A stretch of DNA of 7,856 bases from CAXSEF01 sp964236535 (GTDB lineage: Bacteria; Pseudomonadota; Alphaproteobacteria; Acetobacterales; Acetobacteraceae), in contig CAXSEF010000126.1 in NCBI GenBank assembly GCA_964236535.1, forward strand, positions 1-7,856, given 5' to 3'. The translations under genes and the position numbers were made by a program. Numbering within the stretch: the first letter of the stretch is position 1; each line of letters starts with the position of its first letter. Below, piece by piece: positions 1 to 6,400 of the stretch. Under the pieces are notes generated by a model. The model saw only the letters and a program-made list of their open reading frames with translations. It did not search any database and was not told the origin of the DNA.

Positions 1-145
1 CCGCCGTGGAGACCGCCAGGCTCGTCACCGTCTCCGCGGCCCCGGTCCCGGACGTGGAATAGCTGTCGATCGTGAGCGCGCTGATGTCCGCGCTGGTGAA
101 GCTCTGGCCGATCAGCCCGTCAAGATTACCCGCCGACAAGCCCAT
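1..145 (-). CDS. Hypothetical protein, N-terminal fragment, runs off the left edge
   Basis: An open frame reads leftward from an ATG at 145-143 to the window edge with no stop, giving the first 48 residues of a protein. It begins MGLSAGNLDGLIGQ and continues rich in Ser, Thr and Ala. No signal peptide, membrane segment or familiar motif is visible in this part. Upstream of the ATG, on the minus strand, GAGGGG lies eight bases before the start, a good ribosome-binding site, which supports this start. The gene points away from the acyltransferase gene's start and lies downstream of that gene's end on the same strand, but the two are separated by a repeat-bearing intergenic region, so they are probably separate transcription units. 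I do not recognise the family. The composition would fit a surface, structural or phage-like protein, but that is a guess. Confidence 0.5.
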   Translation of the reverse strand, partial: MGLSAGNLDGLIGQSFTSADISALTIDSYSTSGTGAAETVTSLAVSTA

Positions 146-281
146 GTCCCACACCCCTCGACGGCGCGCATCCCGCGGCCAGACAACAACCTGGGAGTGT
201 GTGTTCGGCAACAAACAACGGTCAAGGTGCAGGCCGCCCGGTCGCGGCGCCAACGCGTTCGAGCGGCGCCAGGCAGGCAAG
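146..281. other. Intergenic region upstream of the partial gene, with a palindrome cluster
   Basis: No credible gene lies here. Reading frames crossing it are extensions of shadows of neighbouring genes. The region should carry the promoter of the minus-strand gene starting at 145. A TTGACC hexamer exists on the minus strand near 219-224, but no convincing -10 box follows at the right spacing, so I do not call a promoter. A GGCGCC pair at 246-251 and 265-270 brackets the palindrome AACGCGTT at 252-259. This could form a short stem with a 13-base loop, or be a dyad for a DNA-binding protein. Confidence 0.4.
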
Positions 282-336
282 GCAAGGCCAGAGGCTCTGC
301 CTCTGGACTCCGCCAAAGGCTAGCCTTTGGAATCCC
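282..336 (+). repeat. Double-hairpin intergenic repeat, copy 1
   Basis: The unit reads GCAAGG, then stem 1 (CCAGAGGC at 288-295 pairing with GCCTCTGG at 299-306, loop TCT), then a spacer ACTCCG, then stem 2 (CCAAAGGC at 313-320 pairing with GCCTTTGG at 323-330, loop TA), then a tail GGAATCCC. Both stems are perfect 8-bp pairings. A near-identical copy in the same orientation lies at 7806-7856, and a diverged inverted copy lies at 357-406. I associate this two-stem layout with intergenic regions of Acetobacteraceae and related Rhodospirillales. It could work as a bidirectional terminator, an mRNA 3'-end stabiliser or a REP-like mobile palindrome. The sequence does not decide between these. Confidence 0.85.
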
Positions 337-349
337 TATGCTTAAGCAA

Positions 350-359
350 GGGGGGGGGG
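350..359. repeat. Homopolymer run of ten G
   Basis: Ten consecutive G lie between the two convergent repeat copies. Part of the run merges with the CCC tail of the inverted copy when read on the minus strand. Tracts this long are prone to slippage in replication and to miscounting in sequencing. The tract lies in no gene, about 85 bases beyond the stop codon of the minus-strand acyltransferase gene, so a length change would not alter a reading frame. Confidence 0.8.
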
Positions 360-406
360 TTCCGAAGGCCCCGGGCCTCTGGCGGGTCCGGCGCAGCCGG
401 CCTTGC
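357..406 (-). repeat. Double-hairpin repeat, diverged inverted copy downstream of the acyltransferase gene
   Basis: Read on the minus strand this has the same parts in the same order as copy 1: GCAAGG (406-401), a first stem CCGGC/GCCGG with loop TGC (400-388), a spacer ACCCGCC-like stretch, a second stem of about nine pairs with one mismatch and one G-T pair (382-362), and a tail GGAACCC. Stem 1 has different bases from copy 1 but keeps pairing, and the tail differs from copy 1 only by T-to-C changes. It begins about 37 bases after the acyltransferase stop codon and so is well placed to end or protect that transcript. An additional palindrome, GGCCCGGGCC at 412-421, lies between the stop and the repeat. 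The terminator role is inferred. Confidence 0.65.
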
Positions 407-442
407 TCGCAGGCCCGGGCCCTGACCCGGCCGGCTCGCCCC

Positions 443-1369
443 TCATACCGGCTGGTTCTGCCGCAGCCGTGCCGCGCCGCCGGCCACCTGGACCCAGGCC
501 GCCTGCGACAGCGCCTTGCGCGACGCGAAGTCCGCCGGGTCGAGCACCGGATGCAGCCATACCGTGGCGCGCACCCCCCGGCACTGCAGCACCCGCCAGA
601 CATGCGGGGCGAGGTCCATGCCGCCATACCACGCGAACAGCGCCCGCCCGGCCCGCCCGACCGGCAAGCCGCCCAGCCGGTCGTAGACCACGGAGACCGG
701 CTGCACCAACGGCGGTCGGTCGCCGCTCGTCACCGCGGCGAAGAACCCCGAGTGGAACCGCAGCACACGCGTGCCGTCGGAGCTGGTGCCTTCGGGAAAC
801 AGCAGCAGGTCGTCCCCCGCCGCCAGCCGGGCCAGCAGGTCGTCGCGCTCGCGGCCGGTGTCGGACCGGCGACGGCTGACGAACACCGTGCGGCCGAGGC
901 GGGCGATGGTGCCGATCCCGGGCCAGCGCGCGACGTCCTGCTTGGACACGAAGCACGCCTCCAGCCGGCCGCCAAGCACCGGGATGTCGAGCCAGGAACT
1001 GTGGTTGGCGATGAACACCACCCGCCGCCCGGGCGCCACGGCATGCGCGCCGACCACGCGGATGCGCACGCCGATCGCGGCCGCGACGCCCGACCAGAAC
1101 ACCCGCGCGAACCGGACCTTCGCACGCCCGGGCAGCCGCAGCAGCACCGGCTGGATCAGGCAGCCGCCGCACGCCCAGGACAGCACCAGGGCCAGACGCA
1201 GGCAGGCCAGCACCGGACGCGGACTGGAGCGCAACGGCGGCTCGGTGTCCTGGCCCGGATCGCCGAGGCACGCCGCCAGACGCACGATCGGACGCCGGCC
1301 AAGCGGTGCGGCCAGGCTGGCATTGGCGACGACGACCGGTCTGCGTGACCGACCCGATGGATCCTGCAT
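443..1369 (-). CDS. PlsC/OlsA-type lysophospholipid acyltransferase
   Basis: A 308-residue member of the PlsC family, which transfers an acyl chain to lysophosphatidate or, in the OlsA branch, to lyso-ornithine lipid at the inner membrane. The acyltransferase blocks appear in order: NHSSWLD at 122-128 (the HX4D motif, His123 and Asp128), a substrate-binding block FVSKQDVARWPGIG at about 140-153, FPEGTSSDG at 191-199, and VQPVSVVYD at 222-230. A hydrophobic stretch at about 53-78 is a likely membrane segment. The chosen ATG at 1369 is the first in the frame, which stays open upstream to a stop at 1486-1484. No clear Shine-Dalgarno precedes it, and the roughly 50 residues before the membrane segment look poorly conserved in style, so the true start may lie downstream. 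It is divergent from tamA. The branch cannot be settled here: no OlsB-like partner gene is in the window, and plsC or olsA would both fit. Family call sure, substrate unsure. Confidence 0.93.
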   Translation of the reverse strand: MQDPSGRSRRPVVVANASLAAPLGRRPIVRLAACLGDPGQDTEPPLRSSPRPVLACLRLALVLSWACGGCLIQPVLLRLPGRAKVRFARVFWSGVAAAIGVRIRVVGAHAVAPGRRVVFIANHSSWLDIPVLGGRLEACFVSKQDVARWPGIGTIARLGRTVFVSRRRSDTGRERDDLLARLAAGDDLLLFPEGTSSDGTRVLRFHSGFFAAVTSGDRPPLVQPVSVVYDRLGGLPVGRAGRALFAWYGGMDLAPHVWRVLQCRGVRATVWLHPVLDPADFASRKALSQAAWVQVAGGAARLRQNQPV

Positions 1370-1375
1370 GTCGCA

Positions 1376-1404
1376 TTCGTAACGCGATGCAACCAGCGCG
1401 GCAA
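1376..1404 (-). promoter_or_regulatory. Weak candidate promoter for the acyltransferase gene, possibly leaderless
   Basis: A -35-like TTGCCG (four of six consensus bases) and a -10-like TACGAA (three of six) have an ideal 17-base spacer. The distance from the -10 to the ATG at 1369 would put transcription start at or next to the start codon, which fits the lack of a Shine-Dalgarno sequence. Short boxes like this occur by chance, and the -10 match is poor. Confidence 0.2.
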
Positions 1405-1488
1405 CACGCGCAGCCGGCAGCGCCAGGCCCGACGCCGCCGCCCGGGTCCGCCGAATAGGCCGCGCATCGCCGGGGCGAATGGGCTAGT

Positions 1489-1492
1489 GGAG
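1489..1492 (+). promoter_or_regulatory. Ribosome-binding site candidate for the tamA ATG
   Basis: GGAG lies four bases before the ATG at 1497, a rather tight spacing. A competing site, GGGAGAG at 1539-1545, stands five bases before an in-frame GTG at 1551 and is the better match. Start choice for tamA is therefore open between these two. Confidence 0.4.
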
Positions 1493-1496
1493 CGGG

Positions 1497-3404
1497 ATGC
1501 AGCGCCAGGAGCCCCGTCAATACCCGGCTCGGCATCGCGGGAGAGCGGCGGTGCGCGGCCTGGCCATCCCGGCCGTGCTGCTGGGAGGCGCCGTCGCCTC
1601 CGGTCCGGCGGCGCGGGCGGCCGATCCGCAGCCCTACACCGTGAAGTTCGACCATACCGGCAACGCCGCCCTGGATGCCGCGATCGCCGGCAGCTCGCAG
1701 CTGCAGTCGCTGCGCACCACCGCGCCGGTCGGGTCGTTCGCGCTGGTCGCGCGGGCGCAGGCCGACCGCGGCCGGCTGCAGACGGCGCTGGAGAGCTTCG
1801 GCTACTACGGCGGCCGGCTCGAGTTCCGCATCGAGGGCATGGACACCGCCGACCCCGCGCTGCCGGACAGGATCGCGGCGCTGCCGGTCGGGCGCAGCGC
1901 CACGGTGAGCGTGGGCGTGGTGACCGGACCGCTGTTCCACCTGGGCGCGGTGACCCTGCGCGGCGCGGTGACCGAGCCGGCGCGGGCGGCGCTCAGGCTG
2001 CGGCCCGGCGACCCGGCGGTCGCCTCCGACGTGCTGGCCGCGCGCGACCGGGTGCTGCAGGCCCTGGAGGAGGAGGGCCACGCGCTGGCCCATGTCGGCG
2101 CCCCGGTGGCGACGCTGCACCCGGACGAGCATACCCTGTCGGTCGAATACACCGTCGACGAGGGGCCGCGCGTCGACCTCGGCCCGATCACCCTGCAGGG
2201 CCTGGGCGGCGTGAACGAGGCCTTCGTGCGCCAGCGCCTGCTGGTCCGCCAGGGCGAGCTCTACCAGCCGAGCCGGATCGAGGCGGCCCGCACCGACCTG
2301 GTGGCGACCGGCGTGTTCACCGGCGTGCAGGTGCGCGCCGCCGCCGCCGTCGACCCGGCCGGACAGCTGCCGCTGACCTTCGACCTGCAGGAGCGGCCGC
2401 GCCACGCGGTCGGCCTCGAACTCGGCTACTCGACCGACCTCGGGATCGAGCTGACCGCCAGCTGGTCAGACCGCAACCTGTTCGGCAACGCCGAGCAGCT
2501 CAACCTCACCGCCACCGCGACCGGCGGCGGCAGCGCGGTGAAGGGCGTCGCCTACGACACCAAGGCGCAGCTGCTCAAGCCCGACTTCGGCCGCCGCGAC
2601 CAGGTCGGCGAGCTGGACCTGGAGGCGCTCAAGCAGGACCTGCTGGCCTACAACCAGACTGCGGTGATCGCCGCAGGCCTGGTGCGGCGCAAGTTCTCGC
2701 CGGTCTGGAGCGCCAGCGTGGGGGTCAAGGCGGAGCAGGAGCAGGTCGAGCAGGAGGGCGTCACCACCGACTACACCCTGGTGGGCGTCCCGCTGTCGGC
2801 GCAGTTCGACCTGACCGGGCTCGCCGACCCGCTGCTCGACCCGACGCACGGCATGCGCGGCGCCTTCACCGCCACGCCGACCGAAAGCCTCGCCGGCCGC
2901 CAGCAGTTCTTCGCCATCCTGCAGGCGAGCGCGTCGGCCTACTTCGACTTCGCCACCCTCGGCCTGACGCGGTCGGGGCGCAGCGTGCTGGCGGTGCGCG
3001 GCCTGGTGGGCAGCATCGAGGGCGCCGCCAACCAGTTCTCCCTGCCGCCCGACCAGCGCTTCTACGGCGGCGGCTCGGCCACCGTGCGCGGCTACCCGTT
3101 CCAGGGGGTGAGCCCGTTCTTCGCCGGCACCGACGTGCCGACCGGCGGCGCCGCGATCGACGCCGGCACCGTCGAGCTGCGCCAGCGCATCGTCGGCAGC
3201 ATCGGCGCGGTCGGCTTCATCGACGCCGGCCAGGTGAGCGCGCGCACCACGCCGTTCGACGGCACGCTGCGGGTCGGCGCCGGAGTGGGCGCGCGCTACT
3301 ACACCGCGATCGGCCCGATCCGGCTCGACATCGCGGTGCCGCTGAACAAGGCGCCGGGCGGCGACTCGTTCGAGCTCTACATCGGCCTGGGGCAGGCGTT
3401 CTGA
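1497..3404 (+). CDS. tamA: TamA, Omp85-family outer-membrane assembly protein
   Basis: A 635-residue BamA/TamA-family protein, the outer-membrane half of the translocation and assembly module. A signal peptide is visible: a basic start, a hydrophobic core at about 21-36, and an ARA cleavage motif at 39-41. Three POTRA domains follow, at about 46-115, 140-222 and 223-300; the third opens with GPRVDLGPITLQG. The 16-strand barrel begins near 303, with WSDRNLFGNAEQL at 323-335, DPLLDPTHGMR at 444-454 and the Omp85 signature FYGGGSATVRGY at 522-533, whose RGY lies in the loop that folds into the barrel. The C terminus ends in Phe after alternating hydrophobics (ELYIGLGQAF), a typical beta-signal for barrel insertion. 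Length and layout match TamA rather than BamA, which has five POTRA domains. Its stop overlaps the tamB start, so the two are translationally coupled. The start may instead be the GTG at 1551, which has a better ribosome-binding site and leaves a compact signal peptide. Confidence 0.93.
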   Translation: MQRQEPRQYPARHRGRAAVRGLAIPAVLLGGAVASGPAARAADPQPYTVKFDHTGNAALDAAIAGSSQLQSLRTTAPVGSFALVARAQADRGRLQTALESFGYYGGRLEFRIEGMDTADPALPDRIAALPVGRSATVSVGVVTGPLFHLGAVTLRGAVTEPARAALRLRPGDPAVASDVLAARDRVLQALEEEGHALAHVGAPVATLHPDEHTLSVEYTVDEGPRVDLGPITLQGLGGVNEAFVRQRLLVRQGELYQPSRIEAARTDLVATGVFTGVQVRAAAAVDPAGQLPLTFDLQERPRHAVGLELGYSTDLGIELTASWSDRNLFGNAEQLNLTATATGGGSAVKGVAYDTKAQLLKPDFGRRDQVGELDLEALKQDLLAYNQTAVIAAGLVRRKFSPVWSASVGVKAEQEQVEQEGVTTDYTLVGVPLSAQFDLTGLADPLLDPTHGMRGAFTATPTESLAGRQQFFAILQASASAYFDFATLGLTRSGRSVLAVRGLVGSIEGAANQFSLPPDQRFYGGGSATVRGYPFQGVSPFFAGTDVPTGGAAIDAGTVELRQRIVGSIGAVGFIDAGQVSARTTPFDGTLRVGAGVGARYYTAIGPIRLDIAVPLNKAPGGDSFELYIGLGQAF

Positions 3405-6400
3405 TGACGGACGAGCGGCCCCCCACGCCACCACCCGCCACGCCACCACCCGCCACGCCACCACCCGCGACAACACCGGGCGCGCCGGCCGGACCGGTCC
3501 CCCCCGCATCGCCGCGGCGCAGCGCCGGGCGGCGCCTGCTCCGCCTGGGCGCCTGGGTCGCGGGCGTGGTGGTCGCCGCCCCGGTCCTGGTCGTGGCCGC
3601 GGTGCTGGTGGCGGCGAACACCGACCCGGGGCGGCGGCTGATCGAGCGCGAGGCCCGCGACCTCACCGGCGGGACGGTGGTGCTGCAGGGCCTGGGCGGA
3701 CGCTTCCCGGACCGGCTCCGGCTCGCGCATGGCGAGCTGCGCGACGCCGACGGCACCTGGGCGACGCTCGACGGCCTGGCGCTCGACTGGTCGCCGCTGC
3801 GGCTCGCCACCCGCGACGCCTGGATCGAGATCCTGGCGGCCGATGCGGTCGAGGTGGTCCGCCTGCCGGTCTCGTCCGCGCCGGCCGGACCCGCGGCCCC
3901 GTCGAAGTCCACGGGCTTCAGCCTGCCGGTGCGGGTGGACGTGCAGTCGCTGCACCTGGCGCGGCTGACCCTCGGCCGCGCGGTGGCGGGCGTGCCGGCG
4001 GTGGCCGACGTGGCGGGCTCGGCCCACCTGGCCTCGCTGGCCGAGGGCAGCGGCGCGGTCAGCGTGACCCGCCTCGACAGCCCCGGGACCTACCGGGCGA
4101 GCGGCCGCATCGGCGCCGACTCGCTGCGCGCCACGCTCGACGCCGCCGAGCCGGCGGGCGGGCTCGTGTCGGCGGTGGCGCACCTGCCGGACCTGGGCGC
4201 GCTGTCGCTGCAGGCCACGCTGGACGGCCCGCGCAGCGCCGAGGCGGCGTCGGTGTCGCTGCTCGCCGGCGCGCTCCGCCTCGACGCGCACGGCACGCTC
4301 GACCTGGACGCCGCCGGCGCCGACCTGCAGGTCGATGCCGGCGCACCGGCGATGACGCCCGCCCCCGGCGTGTCGTGGCAGAGCCTGACGCTGCACGCGC
4401 ACAGCCGCGGGCCGTTCACGGCACCCGAGGCCACCGGTCACCTGGAGGTCGCCGGCGTGCGGGCGGGCGGCGCCGAACTCGGGCGCCTGCTGGCCGACGT
4501 CTCCGGCGACCGCGGCCATGTCGGGCTCAAGGCGAGTGCCGAGGCCGTGCGGCTGCCGGGCCCCAGACCCGACCTGCTGGAAGCGGCCCCGGTGCTGCTC
4601 ACCGCGGACGTGCAGCTCGACGACCCGGCGCGGCCGGTGGCGTTCACGCTGTCGCACCCGCTGCTCGACGCGCGCGGCACGGCGCGGACCGCGGGCGCGC
4701 TGTCGGCCGCGGTGCACCTCGCGATGCCGGCGCTGGCGCCCCTGGCCGCGGCCGGCGGCGTCGAGCTGCAGGGCCGCGCGGCGCTCGATGCAACGCTGTC
4801 GCGGGCCGCCTCCACCGGCCCGGCCGCGCCGCCGGCCCCGCTGCAGGTCGGGCTGGAGGGCACGGTTTCGGTCACCGGCGGCATGGCCCCGGTGCCGGGG
4901 CTGATCGGCGACTCCGGCCGGCTGTCGGTGGCAGCCGTGCTCGCAGGCTCCGACGTGACGGTCGAACACGCGACGGTGGACGGGCGGGCGCTGCACGCGA
5001 GCGCCAGCGGCACCGACCGCGCGAGCGTGCTCGACCTGGACTGGACGCTGGGCCTGCCCGAGCTCGCGGCGGTGAGTGCGGCGGTCAGCGGCGAGATCAC
5101 CGCCAAGGGGCACGTCGCCGGCGCGCTGCCCGGACCGGCACCCGGGCAGCCCGCCACCACGCCAGAACAGCCCGCCACCACGCCAGGGCAGCCGGCGACC
5201 ACGCAGCCGGATACCGCGCCGGCCCTGGTCCCGGCCGGTCGGGTCGTGCCCGGCGCGTCGGACGCCGGCCAGGCCGCACCCGACCCGGCGACAGCCGAGG
5301 GGCTCGGCCTGACCGCGACCGCCGACGGCAGCGTCGCGGCCGGCGGGGTGCCGCGCGGGCCGGTGCACCTCGCGGTCGAGGCGCACGGCCTGCCCGGCGC
5401 GCCCGACGCCACCGTCACCGCCAGCGGCCGCTTCGACGGGGCGCCGGTGGCCCTCGACGCCGCGCTGCAGAAGCGGACGGACGGCTCGCTCCACGCCGCC
5501 CTGCGCAAGGCCGAATGGAAAAGCGCCCAGGCCAGCGCCGACGTGACGCTGGCGTCGGGCGCGAAGCTGCCGGTGGGCACCATCGACCTGCGCATGACCC
5601 GGATGGCCGACCTCGCGCCGCTGCTGCACCAGGCGGTGCACGGCGCGCTCACCGCCAGGATCGACATGGTCCCGGGCAGCGGCGGCACGCCGGTCGCCCG
5701 GGTCGACGTGCAGGCGCGCGACGTCGGGCTGGGCGCGAACGGGGCAGGGCGGGTCAGCCTGACCGGGCATGTCGACGATCCCGCCGCGCGGCCGGTGGTC
5801 GGCCTGAAGCTCGACGTGGACGGCCTGCAGGCGGGCCCGGTCGGCGGCACGGCGCAGGCCGAGGCGAACGGCCCCGAGGACGCGCTCGCGCTGCGGCTGG
5901 CGACCAGCCTGCACGGGGTGGCGGGCGCCGATGCCCAGGCCCAGGCCCAGGCGCTGCTCGACGCCACGGCACGCACCCTGGTCCTGCGCACCCTCGATGC
6001 CCGGTCCAGGGGCCTGCAGCTCCGGCTGACGGCACCCGCCAGGCTGGCCTTCGCAGCGGCAGTCACGGTCGACCGGCTGCGGCTGGCGCTGGACGAACCC
6101 GGCGCAGCCGAGGCGACGCTGGAGCTGGCCGGCCGGGTCAGCCCGACGCTCGACCTGACGGCGAGCGCGCACGACGTCACCCCGGCGCTGGCCAGGCCGT
6201 TCGCGCCGGCCTCCGGCAGCGTGGGCGACGCCCAGGGCCGGGTGGACGTGGACGCGAAGCTCGGCGGCACCACCGCCGCCCCGACCGGGACGATCCGGCT
6301 GGCCGCGCTGGGCCTGCGCCTGCTGCACGGCCCGGCCGCCAGCCTGCCGCCCGGCGCGCTGCACGCGACGGCGGAGCTTGCCGGGCACGCCGCACGGCTG

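Larger units (their letters stand above)
1370..1496. promoter_or_regulatory. Divergent control region between the acyltransferase gene and tamA
   Basis: These 127 bases separate two genes that point away from each other, so promoters for both should lie here or overlap the gene starts. No strong sigma70 boxes are obvious on the plus strand for tamA. On the minus strand TTGCCG (1404-1399) and TACGAA (1381-1376) are separated by 17 bases, with the -10 only six bases before the acyltransferase ATG. The hexamers match consensus only partly. No clear operator dyad is seen. Confidence 0.5.

Noticed and set aside
246..270. GGCGCC pair around AACGCGTT as a defined operator or recombination site
   Set aside because: Such palindromes arise easily in DNA this GC-rich, and no second copy or partner gene supports a specific role. 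It is kept only as a note in the intergenic entry.
197..1348. A 383-codon plus-strand frame over the left intergenic region and the acyltransferase gene
   Set aside because: It runs antisense to conserved acyltransferase blocks, passes through the hairpin repeats and the G-run, and shows no protein-like pattern.
342..2405. A 687-codon minus-strand frame crossing the acyltransferase gene and tamA
   Set aside because: It lies out of frame with the acyltransferase motifs and antisense to the tamA POTRA region. The composition is that of a shadow.
1487..3403. In-frame upstream extension of tamB through the whole of tamA, suggesting a 2099-residue fusion
   Set aside because: The extension is an Arg/Gly/Ala-rich shadow in another frame of tamA. 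TamA has its own signal peptide, POTRA domains, barrel motifs and stop, and the TGATG overlap is the normal junction of two genes.
5147..5206. Short direct repeats considered as a CRISPR array
   Set aside because: The units are adjacent without spacers, in frame, and encode a simple Pro/Thr linker.
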